Origin: Thioalkalivibrio sp. ALE31
Lineage (GTDB): Bacteria > Pseudomonadota > Gammaproteobacteria > Ectothiorhodospirales > Ectothiorhodospiraceae
Assembly: GCF_000377405.1 (NCBI RefSeq)
Contig: NZ_KB905022.1
Coordinates: 347,809 to 411,808 of the forward strand
Direction: 5' to 3'
DNA: 64,000 nucleotides
Each line of letters opens with the position of its first letter. Within the stretch, counting starts at the first letter, position 1. Shown here piece after piece: positions 42,163 to 50,540 of this stretch. The translations under genes were made by a program, and so were the position numbers. Below the pieces are notes generated by a model. It saw only the letters and a list, made by a program, of their open reading frames with translations, did no database searches and was not told the origin of the DNA.

Positions 42163-43993
42163 CGGCGTGGTCGATCTCGATCAGCGCATCGTCGGGATTG
42201 GCGGCCGCCCCCTTGGCGACGTTCACCGCAGTGACGGTGCCGGACACGGGGGCGGCGATCTCGGATTCCATCTTCATGGCCTCCAGCACCAGCACCGGCT
42301 GCCCGGCCTCCACGTGGTCGCCCTCGGCCACCAGGACGTCGATGATGGTACCGGGCATCGACGTGGTGACGTCGCCGGGGCGGGTCGCGCGCCGCGACTT
42401 CTTGCGGCTCCCACCCCCGCTCGGCGCGGCATGGCCACCACTGGCGGTCTCGATGGTATCCAGGGTCTCGATCTGGACCTCTTCCGGCATGCCGTCGACC
42501 GTCACGTACATCGGACGAGTGTCCTCCCGATGGTGGCCGGAGCCGGTTACCTGGATGTGGTAGGTCTCGCCGTGGAAGGTCACGTTGAACTCCACCGGGG
42601 CCGGGCAGCCCGCCTGGGTGTTCTCCGGGAGGTTCAGCGGTTCCGGCTCGAGCGTGCCGTCGTGGCGTTGTTGCAGGAACTGGCGCCCCACCTCGGGGAA
42701 CAGGGCGAAGGTCAGCACGTCCTCCGGCCCGCGGGCCAGTTCGCCGATCTCGGCGGCCAGCGAGTCCATCTCCGGGGGCAGGAGGTCGGCCGGGCGGCTG
42801 TCGATGACCTCGGCATTGCCGATGGCCTGTTGCCGCACCACGGCGTTGATGGGGCCCGGTGCACGGCCGTAGTGCCCGGTCAGGTACTGCTTCACCTCGT
42901 TGGTGATGGTCTTGTAGCGCTCGCCGGCCAGTACGTTCATCACCGCCTGCGTGCCGACGATCTGCGAGGTGGGCGTCACCAGGGGCGGATAGCCGAGGTC
43001 TTCGCGCACCCGGGGGATCTCTTCCAGTACCGCGTCGAAGCGATCCAGCGCGTTCTGGTCGCGCAGCTGGTTGGCCAGGTTGGAGATCATCCCGCCGGGC
43101 ACCTGGTTGACCTGGACGCGGGTGTCGATGCCGGTGTATTCGCTCTCGAAGCGCTGGTACTTCTTGCGCACCTCGTGGAAGTACATCCCGATCCGCTGTA
43201 GCGCGACGAGGTCCAGCCCGGTGTCGTGCCCGGTACCGGCCAGCGCGGCGACCATGCTCTCGGTCGGCGGGTGGCTGGTACCGCCGGCGAAGGCGGAGAT
43301 CGCGGTCTCGATATGCCGGCAACCGGCCTCGATGGCCTGCCAGTGGCACAGCTCGGACAGACCGGAGGTGGCGTGGGCATGCAGGTGGACCGGCACGTCC
43401 AGGGCATCCACCAGCTCGGTGACCAGCTCGCGGGTGGCGGTTGGCGTGAGCAGCCCGGCCATGTCCTTGATTGCGATGCTCTGCGCGCCCATGGCGACCA
43501 GCTCGCGTCCCAGGGCGACGAATTGTGTGGCCGAATGCACCGGGCCAGTGGTGTAGCAAAGTGTGCCCTGGGCATGGCCGCCGGCCTCGCGGGTAGCCTC
43601 GATCGCGGTGCGCAGGTTCCGGGCGTCGTTCATCGCGTCGAAGATGCGGATGATGTCGATGCCGCCGGCGACCGAGCGCTCGACGAAGGCGCGGACCACG
43701 TCGTCGGCGTAATGGCGGTAGCCCAGCAGGTTCTGGCCGCGCAGCAGCATCTGTAGCGGGGTGTTCGGCAGCGCGGCCTTCAGCTGATGCAGGCGCTCCC
43801 AGGGGTCTTCCTTCAAGAAGCGCACGCAGGCATCGAAGGTCGCGCCGCCCCAGACCTCCAGCGAGTGGAAGCCAATGGCGTCCATCTGCTCGCAGATCGG
43901 CAGCATGTCCTCGGTGCGCATGCGCGTGGCGATCAGGCTCTGGTGGCCATCGCGCAGGGTGACATCGGTGATGTGAACTCGATCCATGGTCAT
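42155..43993 (-). CDS. oadA: Pyruvate carboxylase subunit B / oxaloacetate decarboxylase alpha
   Basis: A 612-residue carboxyltransferase. The metal-binding TIM barrel begins 'VTLRDGHQSLIATRMR' and has 'IKDMAGLLTPTA' and 'VHLHAHATSGLSE'. A Gly/Ser/Lys linker (~515-530) leads to a biotinyl domain with the biotin Lys in 'VLEAMKMESEI'. With the adjacent biotin carboxylase it most likely forms a two-subunit pyruvate carboxylase making oxaloacetate, as in Pseudomonas. No OadB/OadG membrane subunits are nearby, which argues against a Na+-pumping decarboxylase. Confidence 0.92.
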   Translation of the reverse strand: MTMDRVHITDVTLRDGHQSLIATRMRTEDMLPICEQMDAIGFHSLEVWGGATFDACVRFLKEDPWERLHQLKAALPNTPLQMLLRGQNLLGYRHYADDVVRAFVERSVAGGIDIIRIFDAMNDARNLRTAIEATREAGGHAQGTLCYTTGPVHSATQFVALGRELVAMGAQSIAIKDMAGLLTPTATRELVTELVDALDVPVHLHAHATSGLSELCHWQAIEAGCRHIETAISAFAGGTSHPPTESMVAALAGTGHDTGLDLVALQRIGMYFHEVRKKYQRFESEYTGIDTRVQVNQVPGGMISNLANQLRDQNALDRFDAVLEEIPRVREDLGYPPLVTPTSQIVGTQAVMNVLAGERYKTITNEVKQYLTGHYGRAPGPINAVVRQQAIGNAEVIDSRPADLLPPEMDSLAAEIGELARGPEDVLTFALFPEVGRQFLQQRHDGTLEPEPLNLPENTQAGCPAPVEFNVTFHGETYHIQVTGSGHHREDTRPMYVTVDGMPEEVQIETLDTIETASGGHAAPSGGGSRKKSRRATRPGDVTTSMPGTIIDVLVAEGDHVEAGQPVLVLEAMKMESEIAAPVSGTVTAVNVAKGAAANPDDALIEIDHADD

Positions 43994-44020
43994 TCCGGTG
44001 TCCGTGCGGCGGGCTGGGGT

Positions 44021-45439
44021 CTACAACCCGTGGTGAGCGGCGAGGGCGGCCGCGACGGCCACCGCGAGCTGGCGATCCGAGCGCTTGCCGGGGAAGTGCG
44101 TGAGCTCGGGGTGCGCCGCGACAAATCCGGTGTCGAAGTGGCCACTGCGGAACACCGGATGGTCGACGATCGCCAGGTGGAAGGGGATGGTCGTCTTGAC
44201 GCCGAATACGCCCATATCGCGTAGCGCACGGTTGGCGCGGGCCAGCAGGTCATCCCACTCCAGGGCCCAGCAGATCAGCTTGGCGCACATCGAGTCGTAA
44301 TGCGGCGGGATGGTGTAGCCCGTGTAGATCGCCCCGTCGGTGCGCACGCCGGGTCCTCCCGGGGCGAAGTAGCGGGTGATGCGGCCGAAGCTCGGCAGGA
44401 AGTCGTTCTTCGGATCCTCCGCGTTGATGCGGAACTCCATCGCGTAGCCGCGCCGGGTGATGTCGGACTGGGCATAGCGCAGGGGTTCGCCGGCGGCGAT
44501 GCGCAGCTGCTCCTGCACGATGTCCACCCCGGTGATCATCTCGGTTACCGGATGTTCTACCTGAAGACGGGTGTTCATCTCCATGAAATAAAAGGAATCG
44601 TTCGAGTCCATCAGGAACTCGACGGTCCCCGCGTTCTGATAGCCGACGGCCTTCGCGGCCCGCACGGCGAGCTCGCCCAGATGGTCGCGCTGGGCGTCGG
44701 TCAACTGCGGCGAGGGCGCGATCTCCACCAGCTTCTGGTGGCGCCGCTGGACCGAGCAGTCGCGCTCGAACAGGTGGATCGCCTGGCCGTGGGTATCGCC
44801 CAGGATCTGCACCTCGATATGCCGCGGATTGACCACGGCCCTCTCCAGGAAGATCTCGGTGCTGCCAAAGGCGCGGGTGGCCTCCGAGCGCACGCGTTCG
44901 AAGTTGTGCTCCAGGGCGCGCGCATCCTCGCACAGGCGGATCCCGCGTCCGCCGCCGCCGGAGGTGGCCTTCAGCATGACTGGGTAGCCGATGCGCTCGG
45001 CGACCTCGAGCGCGGCCGCGACGTCCTCCAGGTTGCCCTCGGAGCCGGGCGTGACCGGCACACCGGCCTCGATCATCGCCCGGCGTGCGGCGACCTTGTC
45101 GCCCATGCGGCGGATGACCGTGGCGTCCGGGCCGACCCAGATCAGGTTACGCGCGGCGCAGGCGGCGGCGAAGTCGGGGTTCTCCGAGAGGAAGCCATAG
45201 CCCGGGTGGATGGCGTCGCAGCTGGCGGCGCGCGCGACGCTGATCAGACGGTGAATACTGAGGTACCCGCCCATGGAGTCGGGGCCGATGGCGTAGGCCT
45301 CGTCCGCCTTCTTTACATGCAGGGCGTGGCGGTCGGCGTCCGTGTACACGGCGACCGAGATGATGCCCAGTTCGCTGCAGGCCCGGATCAGGCGCACGGC
45401 GATCTCGCCCCGGTTGGCAATGAGCAGCTTGCGAATCAA
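44021..45439 (-). CDS. Pyruvate carboxylase subunit A (biotin carboxylase)
   Basis: A 472-residue biotin carboxylase of the ATP-grasp fold: 'KLLIANRGEIAVRLIRACSELG', 'IHPGYGFLSENPDFA', 'MLKATSGGGGRGIR', 'FLERAVVNPRHIEVQILGD', 'MEMNTRLQVEHPVTEMITG'. The start is inferred as TTG at 45439 because it gives the family's exact N-terminus (MIRKLLIANRGE) with 'ggga' upstream and no ATG or GTG is suitably placed. It carboxylates the biotin on OadA, encoded 27 bases downstream. Confidence 0.92.
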   Translation of the reverse strand: MIRKLLIANRGEIAVRLIRACSELGIISVAVYTDADRHALHVKKADEAYAIGPDSMGGYLSIHRLISVARAASCDAIHPGYGFLSENPDFAAACAARNLIWVGPDATVIRRMGDKVAARRAMIEAGVPVTPGSEGNLEDVAAALEVAERIGYPVMLKATSGGGGRGIRLCEDARALEHNFERVRSEATRAFGSTEIFLERAVVNPRHIEVQILGDTHGQAIHLFERDCSVQRRHQKLVEIAPSPQLTDAQRDHLGELAVRAAKAVGYQNAGTVEFLMDSNDSFYFMEMNTRLQVEHPVTEMITGVDIVQEQLRIAAGEPLRYAQSDITRRGYAMEFRINAEDPKNDFLPSFGRITRYFAPGGPGVRTDGAIYTGYTIPPHYDSMCAKLICWALEWDDLLARANRALRDMGVFGVKTTIPFHLAIVDHPVFRSGHFDTGFVAAHPELTHFPGKRSDRQLAVAVAAALAAHHGL

Positions 45440-45515
45440 ACGGAAGGTCCCGGACAGGTCGATGACTTCTCGAGTATCGACGTCGTTCGGGGTGGCTGCA
45501 AGTTTCTGTTTCCCT

Positions 45516-45544
45516 TTGACAGATCGCCCGCGCGCGCGTATATT
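45516..45544 (+). promoter_or_regulatory. Sigma-70 promoter of yceD-rpmF-plsX-fabH
   Basis: A perfect -35 TTGACA (45516-45521), 17-base spacer and -10 TATATT (45539-45544) stand about 50 bases before the yceD ATG, in the gap between divergent pycA and yceD. Confidence 0.85.
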
Positions 45545-45593
45545 CCGCGCCCTCGTTCCGGGGAGGCCCGAACGGTTTTCCCAAGAGTTTGTT

Positions 45594-46118
45594 ATGAGTC
45601 GTATCCCCGTCTCTCTGGACCCGTGGCAACCGCGTGCCCGGCACCTCGAATTCGAGGGCGACCTGCGTCCCGAAGACCTGCCGCGACTGCGCGCCGACGC
45701 GTTGCCGGGACACCCGCTGCGGGTGCACGCGAAGTTCCTGCTGGAACGCGGGACACTGGACGAGATGCGTCTGAGCGGGGTGATCAGCGGCGAGCTGTGG
45801 CAGACCTGCCAGCGCTGCCTGCAGCCGCTGGCGTGGGAATTCCGTCTGGAGGCGGATGCGGTGCTGCTGCCGGCGGAGGGCACGCCGGCCGGCATGAGCG
45901 AGGATGACGATTTTGTCGAACTCGAGGCCGACGGCCTGTTGCGCCCCGCGGCCTGGATCGAGGAAGAGATCCTGCTGGCGTGGCCGCTGGTGCCGCGCCA
46001 CGCGGATTGCGAGCCGGCGGCGGCGCCCGAGTTCACCGAGGGCGAACGCGGCGAGAACCCGTTTGCCGTGCTGGAACAACTGAAAAAGGGGGGCGGCCCG
46101 GACCGGGACGACCCGTGA
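45594..46118 (+). CDS. yceD: YceD/DUF177 family protein
   Basis: A 174-residue protein of the YceD family, linked with 23S rRNA and L32. The conserved Cys pair is in 'LWQTCQRCLQPLAW', and 'HAKFLLERGTLDEMRLSGVISGE' and the closing 'NPFAVLEQLKKGG' are typical. The ATG at 45594 gives the family length. It precedes rpmF by 109 bases, the standard order. Confidence 0.92.
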   Translation: MSRIPVSLDPWQPRARHLEFEGDLRPEDLPRLRADALPGHPLRVHAKFLLERGTLDEMRLSGVISGELWQTCQRCLQPLAWEFRLEADAVLLPAEGTPAGMSEDDDFVELEADGLLRPAAWIEEEILLAWPLVPRHADCEPAAAPEFTEGERGENPFAVLEQLKKGGGPDRDDP

Positions 46119-46227
46119 AGCGAACGCGGTCGGGGCATTGCCCCCGCCGAACCGTTATACTTGCGCCCGTTTTGATACCGGGCTCACTCCCGTCGCCACG
46201 GGAATCTGATCAATCTGGAGATGCATC

Positions 46228-46425
46228 ATGGCTGTTCAGCAACGCCGCAAGACCCGTTCCAAGCGTGACATGCGCCGCTCCCATGACGGGCTGACGGGCG
46301 CCACCCTGTCCACCGATCCGACGACCGGCGAGATCCATCGTCGTCACCACGTGACCCCCGATGGCTTCTATCGCGGTCGCCAGGTGATCCAGCAGGACGT
46401 CGAAGTCGACGAAGACGAAGATTAA
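46228..46425 (+). CDS. rpmF: 50S ribosomal protein L32
   Basis: A 65-residue L32: '[20 protein letters not shown]' start and '[19 protein letters not shown]'. It lacks the CxxC zinc site, as in the C-minus form of gammaproteobacteria. 'ctggag' precedes the ATG. It lies between yceD and plsX as usual. Confidence 0.97.
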   Translation: MAVQQRRKTRSKRDMRRSHDGLTGATLSTDPTTGEIHRRHHVTPDGFYRGRQVIQQDVEVDEDED

Positions 46426-46524
46426 GGTCCGGGTAATGACCGTCCCGGGGCCACGGCTGCGCTTGCACCGTGGCCTTTCCGCGTTTGAATCCGGCTCTGT
46501 CCCGGCCGGTCGTCGGACTCGAGC

Positions 46525-47553
46525 ATGACTGCCAGCTTCACCATCGCACTGGACGTGATGGGCGGTGACCACGGCGCCCCCGTCGTACTGCCAGCGGCGC
46601 GTCGCGCACTCAAGGTGGCGGATGACTTCCGCCTGCTGCTGGTGGGCGACCAGGACACCATCGAATCGGGCCTCTCAGGCTGGTCGGCCAGTGAACGCGA
46701 GCGCGTCGACATCGTGCACGCCAGTCAGGTCGTGGGCATGGAGGAACTGCCGGCCGTGGCGTTGCGCACCAAGCGCGACTCCTCCATGCGCGTGGCCATC
46801 GACCAGGTCAAGAACGGCGCGGCCCAGGCCTGTGTCTCCGCCGGCAACACCGGTGGGCTGATGGCCACTGCCCGCTATGTGCTGAAGACCCTTCCCGGTA
46901 TCGACCGCCCGGCCATTGCCACGGCATTGCCGTCGATGGAAGGGCACACCCACATGCTCGATCTGGGCGCGAATGTGGATGTCGAGGCCGCGCATCTGTA
47001 CCAGTTCGCGGTGATGGGCTCGGTGCTGGCGAACGCCGTGGATGGCCTGGAGGCCCCGCGCGTGGGCCTGCTCAACATCGGCTCCGAGGCGATCAAGGGC
47101 AACGACCGGGTGCGCGAGGCCGGGCGTATGCTGGAAGAATCCAGCCTGAACTACATTGGCTTTGTCGAGGGCAACGATGTCTACTGCGGCGATGTGGACG
47201 TGGTCGTCTGCGACGGGTTCGTGGGCAATGTCGCGCTGAAAACCAGCGAGGGCGTGGCCCGGATGATCTCCTCGAACATGAAGGCGGAATTCCGCGCCTC
47301 GCTGTATTCGCGCCTGGCCGGACTGTTCGCCCTGCCGGTACTGCGGCGGCTGCGTCATCGCTTCGACCACCGCCGCTACAACGGGGCCTCGCTGCTGGGC
47401 CTGCAGGGCGTGGTCATCAAGAGTCACGGAAGTGCCGACGAACTCGCCTTCGAGCATGCGATCCGCATCGCTCGCATCGAGGCGGAGGCGAACATCTCGC
47501 GGCGGATCGACAAGCAGCTGGGCCAGCTCCTTGGGCAGGAGAACAGCGAGTGA
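46525..47553 (+). CDS. plsX: Phosphate acyltransferase PlsX
   Basis: A 342-residue PlsX making acyl-phosphate from acyl-ACP for phospholipid synthesis. Motifs: '[15 protein letters not shown]', '[18 protein letters not shown]', '[10 protein letters not shown]', '[15 protein letters not shown]' and '[15 protein letters not shown]'. Its stop overlaps the fabH GTG start by 4 bases (GTGA). Confidence 0.96.
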   Translation: MTASFTIALDVMGGDHGAPVVLPAARRALKVADDFRLLLVGDQDTIESGLSGWSASERERVDIVHASQVVGMEELPAVALRTKRDSSMRVAIDQVKNGAAQACVSAGNTGGLMATARYVLKTLPGIDRPAIATALPSMEGHTHMLDLGANVDVEAAHLYQFAVMGSVLANAVDGLEAPRVGLLNIGSEAIKGNDRVREAGRMLEESSLNYIGFVEGNDVYCGDVDVVVCDGFVGNVALKTSEGVARMISSNMKAEFRASLYSRLAGLFALPVLRRLRHRFDHRRYNGASLLGLQGVVIKSHGSADELAFEHAIRIARIEAEANISRRIDKQLGQLLGQENSE

Positions 47554-48512
47554 AGCATGCACGTATCAGCGGCACCGGCAGCTACCTGCCCGAGCGCATC
47601 CTGACCAATGCCGAACTGGAGGCGATGGTCGACACCTCGGATGCCTGGATCCGCGAACGCACCGGCATCCGCGAGCGCCACATCGTGGCGGAGAACGAGG
47701 TCACCTCGGACCTGGCGCTGAAGGCCGCGGAAAGGGCGCTGGATGCCGCCGGCATTCGGGCCGCCGATCTCGACCTGATCCTGGTGGCGACCACGACCCC
47801 GGACCAGATTTTCCCCAGCACGGCGTGCATCCTGCAGGCCAAGCTGGGCGTGGGCGGCTGTCCGGCGTTCGACATCCAGGCGGTGTGCAGCGGTTTTGTG
47901 TACGCGCTGGCGACCGCCGACCGCTTCATGCAGAGCGACGAGATCCGCCATGTGCTGGTGGTCGGGGCCGAGACGCTTTCGCGCATCACCGACTACACCG
48001 ACCGCGGCAACTGCATCCTGTGGGGCGATGGCGCGGGGGCTGTGGTGCTGTCGCGCTCCCCCGACCCGGGAATTATCTCCACCCACCTGCATGCCGACGG
48101 CCATCACAAGGGCCTGCTGGAGGTCCCGGGTGGCGTCTCCCAGCCGAATGACAATCCCGATCTGGAATTCATCCGCATGGAGGGCCGCGCGGTCTTCCGG
48201 GTCGCGGTGAACACACTGGACCAGATCGTTGACGAGACTCTGGAATACAACGGCATCGACAAGTCCGAACTGGACTGGCTGGTGCCGCATCAGGCGAATA
48301 TCCGCATCATCCAGGCGACCGCGAAGAAGCTGAACATGTCCATGGACAACGTGGTGGTCACGGTGGACCGCCACGGCAATACCTCGGCCGCCTCGATCCC
48401 GCTGGCGCTGGACACCGCCGTGCGCGATGGCCGCATCAAGCGGGGCGACCTGATCCTGACCGAGGCCTTCGGCGGCGGCTTCACCTGGGGTTCCGCGCTG
48501 ATCCGGATGTAG
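47550..48512 (+). CDS. fabH: Beta-ketoacyl-ACP synthase III
   Basis: A 320-residue FabH that begins fatty acid synthesis from acetyl-CoA and malonyl-ACP. The triad is Cys113 ('[10 protein letters not shown]'), His in 'VPHQANIRI' and Asn in '[11 protein letters not shown]'. The start is GTG overlapping the plsX stop. The usual fabD-fabG-acpP genes do not follow; a CYTH gene comes next. Confidence 0.96.
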   Translation: MKHARISGTGSYLPERILTNAELEAMVDTSDAWIRERTGIRERHIVAENEVTSDLALKAAERALDAAGIRAADLDLILVATTTPDQIFPSTACILQAKLGVGGCPAFDIQAVCSGFVYALATADRFMQSDEIRHVLVVGAETLSRITDYTDRGNCILWGDGAGAVVLSRSPDPGIISTHLHADGHHKGLLEVPGGVSQPNDNPDLEFIRMEGRAVFRVAVNTLDQIVDETLEYNGIDKSELDWLVPHQANIRIIQATAKKLNMSMDNVVVTVDRHGNTSAASIPLALDTAVRDGRIKRGDLILTEAFGGGFTWGSALIRM

Positions 48513-48530
48513 CGCACGCATCAGACTTGG

Positions 48531-48562
48531 GCGGGGGCTTCGCCTGCAGGCAGGCTCCCACA
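48531..48562. repeat. REP-like unit
   Basis: Reads 'cgggggcttcgcctgcaggc' followed by 'aggctcccaca', the inverted orientation of the unit at 22903, between fabH and the CYTH gene. Confidence 0.7.
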
Positions 48563-48603
48563 GGATTCACCCGGCGGTTCGCCGCAAGACGGGAGTCGAC
48601 GAC

Positions 48604-49080
48604 ATGGGGCGCGAGATCGAACGCAAGTTCCTGCTGGCCAGTGATGCCTGGCGCGAAGGCGTGGTGCGCTCGCAGTACATGCGCCAGGGCTACCTGTGTG
48701 GCAACGATCGCGCCTCCATCCGCGTGCGGGTGGACGAGGAGGGCGCCAACCTCAACATCAAGAGCGCGACCCTCGGCGTGGAGCGCGACGAATACCAGTA
48801 CGACATCCCGGTGGACGAGGCGCATCGCCTGCTGGATACCCTTGCCGGACCCCAGGTGGAAAAGACCCGGTACTGGGTGGACGTCCAGGGCTGGGAGTAC
48901 GAGATCGACGTGTTCGAAGGCGCCAACGCCGGGCTGATCGTCGCGGAACTGGAGCTCCCGAGCAGCGATGCCGAGTTCCCGCGTCCCGAGTGGCTGGGCG
49001 ACGAGGTCTCGCACGACCCGCGCTACTACAACACCGAGCTGGCGCGGAACCCCTACCGCGAGTGGCCGGATGCCTCCTGA
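48604..49080 (+). CDS. CYTH-domain triphosphate tunnel protein
   Basis: A 158-residue CYTH/triphosphate tunnel metalloenzyme. The signature 'EIERKFLLASDAW' opens, then charged strands 'RASIRVRVDEEG', 'NLNIKSAT', 'KTRYWVDVQGWEYEIDVFEG' (split), 'LIVAELELPS'. Bacterial members hydrolyse triphosphate or are class IV adenylate cyclases. 'gggag' precedes the ATG. It overlaps the UDG gene by 11 bases. Confidence 0.9.
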   Translation: MGREIERKFLLASDAWREGVVRSQYMRQGYLCGNDRASIRVRVDEEGANLNIKSATLGVERDEYQYDIPVDEAHRLLDTLAGPQVEKTRYWVDVQGWEYEIDVFEGANAGLIVAELELPSSDAEFPRPEWLGDEVSHDPRYYNTELARNPYREWPDAS

Positions 49081-49711
49081 ACCGGGCGCGATCTTTCGCG
49101 CGGACTGCCGCGCCTGTCCGCGCCTGGCGGCCTTCCTCGAGGAGGTTCGCGACAAGCACGCCGACTACCATGCCGCCCCGGTGCCCTCGTTCGGGCCGCT
49201 GGATGCGCGGCTGCTGATTGTCGGCCTGGCGCCCGGGATGCATGGCGCCAATGCCACCGGGCGCCCGTTCACCGGCGACTATGCCGGCGTCCTGCTGTAC
49301 GAGACGCTACACGAGCACGGCTTCGCCAGTGCGCCGGAGAGTACCAGGGCGGACGATGGCCTGGAGCTGATCGACTGCCGCATCACCAACGCGGTCAAAT
49401 GCCTGCCGCCGCAGAACAAGCCCACCACGGAGGAGATCCGTACCTGCAACGGCTTCCTCGCGGCCGAGATGACGGCCGTGCGGCCGCGGGTGATCCTGGC
49501 GCTGGGCAAGATCGCCCACGACGCCATCCTCCGGGCCAAGGGTCTGCCGCTGTCCAGCCTGCGCTTCGCCCACGGTGCCGAGCACGAACTGGACGCGAAC
49601 ACCCGCCTGATCGACTCCTACCACTGCTCGCGCTACAACACGCAGACCCGCCGCCTGACCCCGGCGATGTTCCACGAGCTGTTTGCCCGGGTCCGCAGCC
49701 ACCTCGGTTAG
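49070..49711 (+). CDS. Uracil-DNA glycosylase, family 5 (UdgB) type
   Basis: A 213-residue UDG-fold protein. The motif 'LIVGLAPGMHGANATGRPFTG' region (core GLAPGMHGANATGRP) matches family 5 UDGs, where the catalytic Asp of other families is absent. Cysteines in 'CRACPRL', 'CRITNAVKCLPP' and 'TCNGF' fit a 4Fe-4S cluster. 'DSYHCSRYNTQTRRLT' carries the second active-site loop. It removes uracil and deaminated purines. The ATG lies inside the end of the CYTH gene. Confidence 0.9.
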   Translation: MPPEPGAIFRADCRACPRLAAFLEEVRDKHADYHAAPVPSFGPLDARLLIVGLAPGMHGANATGRPFTGDYAGVLLYETLHEHGFASAPESTRADDGLELIDCRITNAVKCLPPQNKPTTEEIRTCNGFLAAEMTAVRPRVILALGKIAHDAILRAKGLPLSSLRFAHGAEHELDANTRLIDSYHCSRYNTQTRRLTPAMFHELFARVRSHLG

Positions 49712-49771
49712 CCTTCCGGCCCGGAAGGTCTGCCCGGCGCCCCCAGGGCCGGCGTCCGGGCTGGCCGCCCG

Positions 49772-49851
49772 GATCGCCACGCGCCTGCGGCGCTCGCGAT
49801 GACGCTGTCCTTTCCCTGTCATTGCGAGGCCCCGCAGGGGCCGTGGCAATC
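49772..49851. repeat. Paired inverted 'tcattgcgagg' repeats, second locus
   Basis: 49772-49803 is the inverted unit (gatcgccacgcg to cgcgatgac) and 49818-49851 the direct unit (gtcattgcgaggc to gtggcaatc). They match the pair at 11032-11144, with the order of orientations reversed. They fill the gap between the UDG and the toxin gene. Confidence 0.8.
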
Positions 49852-49883
49852 GGTCAGTTTACGGGCAGGGCCGAGCTCCCCGC

Positions 49884-50216
49884 CTACGGGCAATGGAAAT
49901 GGCGGCAGAAATGCGCCCGGATCCCATCAATGGTTTGTGCGTCGAGCTTCGCGTATTGATGAGTGATCAGACGGCTACTGAGCGTGAAGATCTTGTCGTA
50001 GCGAACCCAGCTGGTCTTGGGAAGTGAACCCTCCAGCAACATGTTCGGGTTCACTTCTATTGCATGAGTCTGGTTTGGCGACGAAGTGACGGCGAGCGCA
50101 GCGAAATCGCCGAATCGATCGATCTCGGAGAGGACGAGAACAGGCCGGCGTTTTCGAGTGGTCAGGTCCGAAAAGGGAAAGGGGATGGCAACGATAGCTC
50201 CCGGCTCAGCGGTCAT
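49884..50216 (-). CDS. PemK/MazF-type toxin
   Basis: A 110-residue mRNA interferase-like protein: 'GAIVAIPFPFSDLTTRKRRPVLVLS' (split: IPFPFSDLT and RRPVLVLS), 'ALAVTSSP' and 'KTSWVRYDKIFTLSSRLI'. The ATG at 50216 overlaps the antitoxin gene by 11 bases and is preferred to upstream codons that lie within that gene. Confidence 0.88.
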   Translation of the reverse strand: MTAEPGAIVAIPFPFSDLTTRKRRPVLVLSEIDRFGDFAALAVTSSPNQTHAIEVNPNMLLEGSLPKTSWVRYDKIFTLSSRLITHQYAKLDAQTIDGIRAHFCRHFHCP

Positions 50217-50406
50217 CCCAGACCTCGTCCTCGGGGTTTTCCCAGATCGATCCGAGAGCAGTTTCCTGGGCCTTCTTGATGTCTTCGCCAGGCGTGTCAC
50301 TCAGACCGTGCTTGGATTCCAGATAACCAATGAAGTCCAGAACTTCGCGCGAAAGGGGCTCGGGCAGGCGTTTGACCTCTTCATAGATCTGTTCGGCGAT
50401 ATCCAT
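50206..50406 (-). CDS. DUF2281-like antitoxin
   Basis: A 66-residue acidic protein: 'AEQIYEEVKRLPEPLSREVLDFIGYLE' (core LPEPLSREVLDFI), typical of small DUF2281 antitoxins preceding PemK/MazF or PIN toxins. The C-terminus is strongly acidic and likely neutralises the toxin. It is first in the pair. Confidence 0.82.
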   Translation of the reverse strand: MDIAEQIYEEVKRLPEPLSREVLDFIGYLESKHGLSDTPGEDIKKAQETALGSIWENPEDEVWDDR

Positions 50407-50540
50407 GGCTCGGTCCTCCCGGTACGTCGCCTCGAGTGGCGAAGACTTATAAGTAATGGCATCAAGGATATCCCGAATGGTATCGGCTGCGCACGGGGCT
50501 ATGCCGGAGGGTGGGGCAGTTCCGGTATCCTGATGCGATC

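Noticed and set aside
42155..45439. Na+-pumping oxaloacetate decarboxylase
   Set aside because: OadB and OadG are absent and a biotin carboxylase gene is adjacent, which fits a two-subunit pyruvate carboxylase.
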